Assembly: GCA_031290205.1 (NCBI GenBank)
Contig: JAITNZ010000134.1
Span: 1 to 21,802, forward strand
Reading direction: 5' to 3'
From: Spirochaetaceae bacterium
GTDB taxonomy: Bacteria > Spirochaetota > Spirochaetia > Treponematales > Breznakiellaceae
Length of the DNA: 21,802 nt
The position numbers and the translations under genes are program-made. Below, piece by piece: positions 7,056-13,177 of the stretch. Each line of letters begins with the position of its first letter. Positions within the stretch are counted from its first letter, which is position 1. The notes under the pieces were generated by a model. It saw only the letters and a program-made list of their open reading frames with translations, searched no databases and was not told where the DNA came from.

Positions 7056-8114
7056 ATGAATAAGGAAAAATATCAATTTGAGGATTTGCTGGCATTAATG
7101 CCGGATGGCTGGGAGGAGAAGGCAAGAGAACTTAAAGCCTTTACTCGAACCCGCAAACTAAAAACGGTAGCCGATCTTTTGCGGCTGGTTTTTTTATATT
7201 TAACCGTCGGGAAGTCTTTTGGAGTAACGAGCTCGATAGCCCAACAGAACATCGACGGGTTTAATATGGTAAAATCAGCAGTATGGAAGCGCATAAGAAA
7301 TTGCGCTGATTGGCTGCACTGGTTATGTGAAAACATCTACCGGAAGCAGGGACTGTTAGTCGACAAACCTGAGTGGCTGCGTAACAAAAGAGTGTGCGTA
7401 ATAGATGCTACGGAAGACGCATCAAGCGGCAGCGCGGCGAATAAAAAGTTATATCGTTTGCATTACTGTATTGATTTATTCACGTTGTGCGTTAAATCGG
7501 TACAACTCACGTGCGGTAAAATTGGCGAGAAGATTAGTAATTTCACCTGCTTCGGGAAAAATGATATCGTAATAGGCGACCGGGCATACGGAACGTTACT
7601 GGGGATAGAGTATTTAAAAAAGAGCTTAAGCGGTTTTGTTCTAAGTTTACGAACGGGGGCGTTTACCTTATATGATGGGAGCGGCGGGCGGATTGACCTC
7701 GTCCAGCTTTTAAGGGGCTTAAAACCGTGCGAAACAGCCGATTTAGAGGTGTTTTGCAAATTAAAACAGAAACTCGTTCCGTTGCGTATCTGCGCGATTA
7801 GGAAAGATAAAAGCAGCGAGCGCGAAGGGCTTGATTGTCTAAAGCAAGAGAACAAGAAAACCAAGGAGGGGATGGAAGCAAGTAATGTTCAAGCAGAGTA
7901 TAATAAATATATCATTGTGATAACATCAATAGGGAAAGAAGTTTCTGCGAAACAGGTAATGGAATTATATCGGTTGAGATGGCAAATAAAAATCGCGTTC
8001 GAACAGTTAAATTCGATATTCGAGTATGATGAGATTGCCGGGAAAACAGAGCAAACTGTGTGCGCGTGGCTTTATGGCAAGTTACTGCTTGCCGCCCTTT
8101 GTGAAACGTGTTAG
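7056..8114 (+). CDS. IS4-family (DDE) transposase, probably inactive
   Basis: The 352-residue product has the RNase H-like fold of IS4 transposases, which cut and rejoin the ends of their element. The first two acidic residues are visible as Asp117 (CVIDATED) and Asp175 (VIGDRAYG). The third is expected in a Y-x2-R-x3-E signature; here the motif is Y305-R308-K312 (YRLRWQIKIAFEQLNS), so Lys sits where Glu is usual and Asn319 replaces the usual Lys. Glu316 is near but out of register. The reading frame stops after LLLAALCETC. The next frame continues with VNKGRFPP, which looks like the natural continuation, so a small insertion or deletion near 8109-8114 has truncated the protein. Upstream, AAGAAGGTG lies 12 bases before the ATG. 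The gene is flanked on both sides by dispersed repeats. Confidence 0.8.
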   Translation: MNKEKYQFEDLLALMPDGWEEKARELKAFTRTRKLKTVADLLRLVFLYLTVGKSFGVTSSIAQQNIDGFNMVKSAVWKRIRNCADWLHWLCENIYRKQGLLVDKPEWLRNKRVCVIDATEDASSGSAANKKLYRLHYCIDLFTLCVKSVQLTCGKIGEKISNFTCFGKNDIVIGDRAYGTLLGIEYLKKSLSGFVLSLRTGAFTLYDGSGGRIDLVQLLRGLKPCETADLEVFCKLKQKLVPLRICAIRKDKSSEREGLDCLKQENKKTKEGMEASNVQAEYNKYIIVITSIGKEVSAKQVMELYRLRWQIKIAFEQLNSIFEYDEIAGKTEQTVCAWLYGKLLLAALCETC

Positions 8115-8179
8115 TGAACAAAGGGCGTTTTCCCCCTGCGGTTAAGTGCTACGGTTGTTGGCTAACAGTAAAGCTCTAA
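8114..8179 (+). pseudogene. Out-of-frame tail of the transposase
   Basis: Beginning at 8114 in the +2 register relative to the transposase frame, the codons read VNKGRFPPAVKCYGCW and reach a TAA at 8177-8179. VNKGRFPP follows naturally on the LCET ending of the main frame, as expected after an indel of one or two bases between 8109 and 8113. The later residues overlap dispersed-repeat sequence and are probably not original transposase sequence. Confidence 0.5.
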
Positions 8180-8232
8180 TGGCAGCGGGCGCGTTGGCGC
8201 TTGTGCCGCGTGCCTGAGAAAGCCTTCCCCTT
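8140..8232 (+). repeat. Dispersed repeat, copy 3 (partial) plus second module
   Basis: TTCCCCCTGCGG, GCTACG, GGCTAACAGTAAAGC and then ATGGCAG...GCGCTT...GCGTGCCTGAGAAAGCCTTCCCC follow the same order as in the block left of the transposase (6720-6972), but with the middle of the larger repeat missing. The transposase thus sits inside a cluster of this repeat family. Confidence 0.55.
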
Positions 8233-8300
8233 GGACGCGAATGCACACGAATAATCATAAAATTTCATTATGAATTTGCGATTTCATCGCGTTATTCGCA
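8233..8300. repeat. Low-complexity CGCGAAT-type intergenic repeat
   Basis: GGACGCGAATGCACACGAATAAT and, in the opposite sense, CATCGCGTTATTCGC bracket an AT-rich centre (CATAAAATTTCATTATG). The phrasing (accgcgaa/acgcgaat/cgaataa) recurs at 10203-10290 and near 18830. It is a dispersed, hairpin-prone filler of unknown role. Confidence 0.4.
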
Positions 8301-8316
8301 GACTTTTTTCTGTATC

Positions 8317-8351
8317 AATCCGCAAAATCTGCGGATTTTCTTGATTTTTCT
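8317..8351 (+). terminator. Probable rho-independent terminator
   Basis: AATCCGCA-AAATC-TGCGGATT forms an 8-bp stem with a 5-base loop, followed by TTCTTGATTTTTCT. It lies between the transposase remnant and the cyclase promoter and would isolate the cyclase from upstream transcription. The T-run is interrupted, so strength is uncertain. Confidence 0.5.
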
Positions 8352-8358
8352 ATTTTAA

Positions 8359-8517
8359 TGCGCTCGACCTGGGAGCGAACACTATTTTCACGGGAACCCG
8401 CGATGGAATATTTCTGAGAATACCGCCGCACAATCAGGTAAATTTGCATTCAGTCCAAGCGTGGGAGTTGCTGCAGGTATTGATTCCATGCGGTTTTTTG
8501 TGTTAAAATCAGCCTAT
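8359..8517 (+). pseudogene. Possible remnant of an outer-membrane beta-barrel gene
   Basis: In the frame starting 8359 the DNA is open and reads like the last strands of a beta-barrel: GKFAFSPSVGVAAGID, then SMRFFVLKSAYAYTF, with alternating aromatic and small residues and a terminal Phe. The frame has no start codon or natural stop at the expected place and runs into the cyclase gene in another register. It is either a decayed gene tail whose DNA now forms the cyclase promoter, or a chance open stretch. The resemblance is by eye only. Confidence 0.25.
8480..8509 (+). promoter_or_regulatory. Promoter of the adenylate cyclase, probably leaderless
   Basis: TTGATT (8480-8485), an 18-base spacer and TAAAAT (8504-8509) precede the ATG at 8516 by only six bases (CAGCCT). 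No ribosome binding site is present, so the transcript probably begins at the start codon. Confidence 0.55.
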
Positions 8518-10174
8518 GCGTATACGTTCCAAAATAATTCTTGTTGTGCTGCCCATCCTCATCCTCACGCTGGTGCTTGCCCAAGCTGCCGGCTGGTTCT
8601 CGGCGACTAACGGGGTTACGCGGCTTGCGCAGGAGCTCCTCAGTTTCAAAATCTATGAGCTTGAAAAATATGCTGATAACCAGTGGGGGCTCCTCGTTGA
8701 TAACGGCTACAGCACCCGCCCCGAGATGCTCGATGCGGCGAAGAATGCAGTCTCCTCGTATTCGCGTAGCCTCATCCTTTCGGATTCCGAGCTTATCTTC
8801 GCCCTCGATTCTGACGGCAATCTGGTCATGGCGACGAAGGATATAGCGCTTAATTATGAGGAAAAAACGGCGTTGCGTTCGGGCTTCCTCCGCAAGAGTG
8901 ATTTTTTGGGAAACGGCAGCATTGGCGGCGTGGAGCGGGTGTATAAATCATTTTACTTCGCGCCTTTCGATTGGTATATCTGTTTGACCGAAGAATGGAC
9001 GGCGTTTTACCACGATGTTGATACTATTACGACACAGACGATTATCGCCCTCGTCTCCGCGTCGCTGTTAGCAATCATCCTCCTCTTAATATTTTCGCAG
9101 GCGCTGACCCGCCCGCTCAACAAGATCATAAGAACGATGAACACGATTATCGGCTCGGCGGATTTATCTTCCCGTGTCGAAGTTGAGTATAATGATGAGA
9201 CGGGGAAGCTTGCTCAGACTTTCAACGCGATGATTGGCGACCTCGAGCGGGCATATAAGCAGACAAAACGCTTTGCGTTCGAATCGGTGTTAGCAAGAAA
9301 AAAAGAACAACGTATCCGGCAGATTTTTCAGAAATATGTTCCCAAAGATTTAATCGATAAATTTTTTGCCTCCCCTGAATCGATGCTCGTCGGTGAAAAC
9401 CGCGAGTTGGCGATTTTGTTTTCTGATATACGCTCGTTCACGACAATTTCGGAAAGCCTCGCTCCAGACGACTTGGTGAATTCGCTGAACCGTTATTTTT
9501 CGGCTCAGGTTGATATTATCATGAATCACAATGGCATGGTTGATAAATATATAGGGGACGCGATCATGGCGATTTGGGGGGCGCCGGTTAAGCATGATGA
9601 CGACGCGCTGCAATCGGTGCTCTCCGGTCTTGATATGATTGACGCGCTCAAGGGTTTTAACGAAAACCAACAGAAGCTCGGTAAGCCGGAGTTTCACATC
9701 GGTATCGGCATAAATCTGGGGCTTGTTACTGTTGGTAATATTGGCAGTGAGCGGAAGATGGATTACACGGTGATAGGCGACTCGGTGAATCTTGCCTCCC
9801 GCCTTGAAGGGCTGACGAAGACCTACCGCGAAACGTTGCTCATTTCTGAAAGCCTCTATATGCTGGTGAAGGGGAAGGTGCCGGCGCGTCTTTTGGATAC
9901 TGTTGCGGTAAAGGGAAAAACACGTGGTATAAAAATATTTGCCGTGCGCCGGACTTTGAACGAGGCGGAAACTCAAGGCTGGAAACTCCATAACGAAGCG
10001 ATGCTTCTCTTCTATAAAAAACAATTCGCCGAGGCAAAGCAAAAACTGGAAGAGGTGCTCTCGATACTCCCCGGCGATTTTAACGCAGAGAACATCATCA
10101 CCCGTTGCACCGCGTATATTGCCAATCCCCCCGCCCCCCAATGGGACGGCGTGGAAGTAATGAAGACAAAATAG
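8516..10174 (+). CDS. Membrane class III adenylate cyclase with HAMP domain
   Basis: The enzyme makes cyclic AMP from ATP. The 552-residue protein has a membrane segment at about 8-25, an extracytoplasmic sensor region (about 30-170) and a second membrane segment (about 174-195). These are followed by a HAMP domain (about 196-250) and the catalytic domain (about 290-480). Key residues are visible: metal-binding Asp304 (LFSDIRSF) and Asp348 (KYIGDAIMAIWG), ATP-selecting Lys344 and Asp416 (MDYTVIGD), and transition-state Asn425 and Arg429 (NLASRLEG). The Lys/Asp pair indicates ATP rather than GTP as substrate. A short TPR-like helical tail follows (WKLHNEAMLLFYKKQFAEAK). The layout means an external signal could control the cytoplasmic cyclase. 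No phosphodiesterase or cAMP receptor gene is seen nearby. The ATG lacks a ribosome binding site, in keeping with the leaderless promoter. Confidence 0.95.
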   Translation: MRIRSKIILVVLPILILTLVLAQAAGWFSATNGVTRLAQELLSFKIYELEKYADNQWGLLVDNGYSTRPEMLDAAKNAVSSYSRSLILSDSELIFALDSDGNLVMATKDIALNYEEKTALRSGFLRKSDFLGNGSIGGVERVYKSFYFAPFDWYICLTEEWTAFYHDVDTITTQTIIALVSASLLAIILLLIFSQALTRPLNKIIRTMNTIIGSADLSSRVEVEYNDETGKLAQTFNAMIGDLERAYKQTKRFAFESVLARKKEQRIRQIFQKYVPKDLIDKFFASPESMLVGENRELAILFSDIRSFTTISESLAPDDLVNSLNRYFSAQVDIIMNHNGMVDKYIGDAIMAIWGAPVKHDDDALQSVLSGLDMIDALKGFNENQQKLGKPEFHIGIGINLGLVTVGNIGSERKMDYTVIGDSVNLASRLEGLTKTYRETLLISESLYMLVKGKVPARLLDTVAVKGKTRGIKIFAVRRTLNEAETQGWKLHNEAMLLFYKKQFAEAKQKLEEVLSILPGDFNAENIITRCTAYIANPPAPQWDGVEVMKTK

Positions 10175-10202
10175 CGGCGCCTCAGACGCTTCCTTATGAA
10201 GA

Positions 10203-10292
10203 AATTCAACCGCGAAGGACGCGAATTAACGCGAATAATAAGTATTTATTCGTGTACATAAGCGTGTATTCGCGGATAAATTTGATTTAATC
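10203..10292. repeat. CGCGAAT-type intergenic repeat between cyclase and mazG
   Basis: AACCGCGAAGGACGCGAATT, ACGCGAATAATAAG and GTGTATTCGCGG make a run of related short phrases. CGAATAA and TTATTCG pair around a 7-base loop, so the DNA can fold. Similar phrases occur at 8233-8300, 18828-18868 and 895-945. The role is unknown. Confidence 0.4.
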
Positions 10293-10313
10293 AGCGGTGC
10301 CATAGGAAAAAAA

Positions 10314-11120
10314 ATGATGAAAAAAAGATTTGAACAATTATATAATATTATCCGGCGGCTGCGCGCGCCCGACGGCTGCCCTTGGGATCGCGAGCAGAAC
10401 CCTTCGACACTGCGCGGCAGTCTTATCGAGGAAACCTACGAATGTATCGAGGCGATTGATGAGGGGGATAGCTCCCACGTTCAAGAGGAGCTTGGCGATT
10501 TATTCCTCCTCGCCGTGATGATTTCCTACATGTATGAAGAGGAGGGGGCATTTTCTGTGTCCGATGTGCTGGAGGGCGTGTCGGAAAAGTTAATTCGCCG
10601 CCACCCCCATGTATTCGGCGCCGTCAAAGTAAAAGATTCGGAGGAAGTCCTCGATAATTGGGTGAAGATCAAGGTTGAGCAGGAAGGGCGGAAGCCGAAG
10701 GATTCGCTGCTGGACGAGGTATCCCGCGCACTGCCGCCCCTCGACCGCGCCTGTAAGCTGCAAAAAAAGGCGGCAAAAGCCGGTTTTGACTGGGATAATG
10801 CGACGGAGGTCTTTGCCAAAATAGATGAAGAGTTAGCTGAGGTGAAAGCGGCGCTCGCCGAAGGGGAAGGGGCGGGCGGCGCGGCGCCTTCCTCAAATCT
10901 GGAGGGGGAGCTTGGCGACCTGCTCTTTTCCTCCGTGAACCTCTGCCGCTTCCTCAAAGTAGACCCCTCGGTCGCGCTCCAACGTACAAACATCAAATTT
11001 TGCGAACGGTTCCGCCATGTCGAAAAATCGATGAAAGAGCGCGGGCTCGAGCTGACCCACGAAAACCTTCCCGCAATGGACGGCTTCTGGAACGCCGCTA
11101 AAGAGGGAGTAAGAGAGTAA
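10314..11120 (+). CDS. mazG: Nucleoside triphosphate pyrophosphohydrolase MazG
   Basis: MazG hydrolyses nucleoside triphosphates to monophosphates and pyrophosphate, removing damaged or surplus nucleotides. The 268-residue length and two-domain form match the long bacterial type. The N-terminal domain has CPWDREQ (22-28), LIEETYE with Glu39/Glu40/Glu43, and QEELGDLFL around Asp62. The C-terminal copy has DEELAEVK (Glu172/173/176) and GELGDLLF around Asp202. Between the halves of the second domain is a Gly/Ala-rich loop (GEGAGGAAP) that looks like an insertion. An AGGA lies 7-8 bases before the first of two adjacent ATGs. It is 139 bases after the cyclase gene, with repeat DNA between, so co-transcription is uncertain. 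A G5/C5 hairpin follows the stop directly at 11121-11138. Confidence 0.93.
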   Translation: MMKKRFEQLYNIIRRLRAPDGCPWDREQNPSTLRGSLIEETYECIEAIDEGDSSHVQEELGDLFLLAVMISYMYEEEGAFSVSDVLEGVSEKLIRRHPHVFGAVKVKDSEEVLDNWVKIKVEQEGRKPKDSLLDEVSRALPPLDRACKLQKKAAKAGFDWDNATEVFAKIDEELAEVKAALAEGEGAGGAAPSSNLEGELGDLLFSSVNLCRFLKVDPSVALQRTNIKFCERFRHVEKSMKERGLELTHENLPAMDGFWNAAKEGVRE

Positions 11121-11138
11121 GGGGGGGCTATTTCCCCC
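11121..11138 (+). other. Hairpin directly after mazG
   Basis: GGGGG and CCCCC pair around an 8-base loop, starting at the first base after the mazG stop. There is no T-run, so it is not a standard terminator, but it could slow 3' exonucleases or be part of the repeat that follows. Confidence 0.4.
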
Positions 11139-11149
11139 TACACCTAATC

Positions 11150-11248
11150 TTCCGCAAGGCTTTACTGTCAGGCGGGAAACCAAACGCCCAGCCAATTTGT
11201 CCGAAAAGCCCTCGTCGCTTGGGTTGCTGGGGATGATCCAAATGTAGC
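11150..11248 (-). repeat. Dispersed intergenic repeat, copy 4 (inverted)
   Basis: The reverse complement follows copy 1 (6720-6821) block by block: GCTACATTTGGA, TCATCCCCAGCAACCCAAGCG, CGAGGGCTTTTCGGAC, AATTGGCTGGGC, GTTT and CCTGACAGTAAAGCC. It fills the gap between the converging mazG and J-like genes. Confidence 0.75.
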
Positions 11249-11269
11249 AGTACAAGTGCGGGACTTGCT

Positions 11270-12598
11270 TCAGCGTCCGCAGCATTTTTTATATTTTTTG
11301 CCGCTTCCGCAGGGGCAGGGGTCGTTGCGTCCGATTTTGGGTTCCGAGCGGCGGACCGTTTCGATTTTTGGAGGGGGCGGTGCTTCTGCTTCATTAAACC
11401 CGCAAGGGACGCGATGGTGCTTTTCAAGCAGTTTTAAGCGCTGCTGTATCAGTTTCTCTCTGTTTGTGGTGCTGAGCGCTTCGTCGAAAAAGGTTTCGTG
11501 CAGCTCGTAGAGATCGGGGAATTTTGATTTCAAACGGACAAGTTGCGGATTTAATATTGCTTTTTCCGTAAGTATAGTCCATTCCAAGGCTGCCATGACA
11601 AGCCGGGCTTCTTTGGAATTCTCCTCGTTTACCTGTATCGCAAAGATGTCGTGAAATATATCGGAAAATCCCTCGCTTGCTAATCCTCTGATTTCTAATT
11701 GAAGTTTTGTTTCTGCAAGAATTTCTTTTATTCTATCGTCCAATTGGGGCGTCAGTTCCGCAATTTCTAGAACTAAAGGGAAAAACTCAAGTGCTTCGGC
11801 TTTCGTCACCATCAGTATTATTCCAGACAATGCGTATTCGGCAAAACTCCTCGGCGTGTCTATGCGTCCTTGTCGAATCAGGCGGACAACGTTTTGTAGA
11901 CAACACTTGCCGACGACCCTGTCGTCCATCCCGCAGGACATGAAGATAACAGTATAGAGAGAGACCGTTCCCATGTCATTTTCTTTGAAGATTTCGAACG
12001 CCTCGAGGCAAATTCGTTTTACCTCCCCCATATCATTAGCATCCTCGTGACAGTGGATCAATCCTGTCCAGAATTGGGCACAGCCTCTATCCAGCTCTAT
12101 GCCTCGCAAGTATTCGGTAATCGCCTTTCTGTGCCAGCCGCGATTTTCATACGATTGGGCAAGTTCCCGAGCATAGCTTGGATTGGAAGGGTCCTCCTTG
12201 CACAGGATTTCCCACTGTTCCATCGCCTTGCCGGGTTTGTCCTCCGCCAGCAGCGATAGGGCGTATTCAGAGCGGATTTTTAGCAATTTGGGGTGGGTTT
12301 GCAGAATTTTGCGGTAAAGCTCCGACGACTTGTCATACCTGCCCAGACGGTATGCCTGCTGTGCATAGTGAAACAACGGCGCGACTAACTTCGGCAAAGC
12401 GCCTATTTCGTCGTATTCGGCGCGCTTTTTTTCATCGAAGAGCGTTTCATAAGCGGCGCGCAGTTCCTTGAATTCTTCGGGAAAACGGTCAGGCTGATAC
12501 CGCCGTACCAGCGTGAAATACGCGCGTTTTATCTGCTGCTTGTCGGCTGTTTTGTCAATCTCCAGCGTTTCATAATAACTTTTTGCGGGGGTTTTCAC
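11270..12598 (-). CDS. J-like/TPR/SEC-C protein with QPD in place of HPD
   Basis: The 442-residue protein starts with a J-like domain (about 5-66: YYETLEIDKTADKQQIKRAY, then AAYETLFDEKKRAEYD). The loop that normally reads HPD is QPD (35-37). Several TPR-like helical pairs follow (about 75-210), then a long helical region, and a C-terminal SEC-C zinc motif (CPCGSGKKYKKCC). J domains switch on Hsp70 ATPase through the HPD His, and His-to-Gln at this place is a known loss-of-function change in E. coli DnaJ, so this domain may bind Hsp70 without stimulating it. The frame extends to a GTG at 12664, but I choose the GTG at 12598. It has GGGGAG about 7 bases before it, overlaps the upstream stop as GTGA, and puts the J domain at the N-terminus. 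It is the last gene of the Hsp70 cluster. Confidence 0.8.
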   Translation of the reverse strand: MKTPAKSYYETLEIDKTADKQQIKRAYFTLVRRYQPDRFPEEFKELRAAYETLFDEKKRAEYDEIGALPKLVAPLFHYAQQAYRLGRYDKSSELYRKILQTHPKLLKIRSEYALSLLAEDKPGKAMEQWEILCKEDPSNPSYARELAQSYENRGWHRKAITEYLRGIELDRGCAQFWTGLIHCHEDANDMGEVKRICLEAFEIFKENDMGTVSLYTVIFMSCGMDDRVVGKCCLQNVVRLIRQGRIDTPRSFAEYALSGIILMVTKAEALEFFPLVLEIAELTPQLDDRIKEILAETKLQLEIRGLASEGFSDIFHDIFAIQVNEENSKEARLVMAALEWTILTEKAILNPQLVRLKSKFPDLYELHETFFDEALSTTNREKLIQQRLKLLEKHHRVPCGFNEAEAPPPPKIETVRRSEPKIGRNDPCPCGSGKKYKKCCGR

Positions 12599-13104
12599 CA
12601 GAATCTCCCCAAAGGTTTTTTCGACTGTCTGAGTCCCGCAAGCTTCGTAACGGCAACCCCCCACAGTGCCGGTAAGAAAGGCTTCTTTTGCCGTCCAAGT
12701 TCAGCAAGAACGCTTGCCGCAAGCCGATCACTGCCATCTTTTTCAAGCGCTTTGGCAAAACAGGCTTTCGCTTGAGCATCTTGCCCCGCGATGGCAAAAA
12801 GGCAGCCTTGAATCTTGAGTAGGCGAACGCTTTGCTGCGGCGTTTTTTGCACCGCTTGGATGCCCTGTGCTGCCTGCGCCGCTTCGAGCCATTTTTCCTG
12901 TCCGGCAAGCTGGCGCACCTGATCGAGAGCAAGATCCGGAGCTTCCGTTTCGTGCCGACAAATCGCCAGAAGTTTCGCCGCATCTTCATGCTCGCTATCC
13001 AACAGACAGGCATAATGCGCATAAGCAAGGGCAGTTTTTAAATCCCGCCTAGCTGCCGCTCCGAGAGCGAGCCGATAGTAGAACCTGCCGAGATCTCTGT
13101 TCAT
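12595..13104 (-). CDS. TPR-type protein of the Hsp70 cluster
   Basis: The 169-residue protein is almost wholly helical, with TPR-like pairs: FYYRLALGAAARRDLKTALA at about 8-27, then AYAHYACLLDSEHEDAAKLL, and later a GCLFAIAGQDAQAKACFAKAL pair with an ALEKDGSD ending. There is no signal peptide or membrane segment, so it should be cytoplasmic. It lies 61 bases after the Hsp70 gene and its stop overlaps the next start by 4 bases, so it is probably made together with both. A role as adaptor between Hsp70 and clients or the J-like protein is inferred from context only. The ATG at 13104 has no strong ribosome binding site. I do not recognise a specific family. Confidence 0.7.
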   Translation of the reverse strand: MNRDLGRFYYRLALGAAARRDLKTALAYAHYACLLDSEHEDAAKLLAICRHETEAPDLALDQVRQLAGQEKWLEAAQAAQGIQAVQKTPQQSVRLLKIQGCLFAIAGQDAQAKACFAKALEKDGSDRLAASVLAELGRQKKPFLPALWGVAVTKLAGLRQSKKPLGRFW

Positions 13105-13177
13105 TTGAAAAATTTCAACCCACCATAGGCGGTTTCAGCTTTGCTTTCACTTTGAAAAGCGCGATTCATTTGAAAAA
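13100..13177. repeat. 13-bp direct repeat around the Hsp70-TPR gap
   Basis: TTCATTTGAAAAA occurs at 13100-13112 and again at 13165-13177, 65 bases apart. One copy covers the start codon of the TPR gene and the other the stop of the Hsp70 gene. It may mark an old duplication or recombination. Confidence 0.5.

Larger units (their letters stand above)
6968..8179 (+). mobile_element. Degenerate IS4-type insertion sequence
   Basis: The element is centred on the transposase gene. On the left a perfect 10-bp inverted repeat, GTAAAGTACA (6968-6977) and TGTACTTTAC (7016-7025), lies just before the gene. Between them are the palindrome-rich bases GGGTGTCAATACCC. No matching right end was found: the coding frame breaks at 8109-8114 and the DNA passes into the dispersed repeat. 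The limits given are therefore only approximate, and the right end may be lost. Confidence 0.4.

Noticed and set aside
9350..10141. Long open frame opposite the cyclase gene (263 codons)
   Set aside because: It is antisense to the catalytic domain; the openness reflects codon bias of the real gene.
12599..12664. Longer start for the J-like protein
   Set aside because: It would overlap the TPR gene by 70 bases with no ribosome binding site; the GTG at 12598 has one and overlaps the stop by 4 bases.
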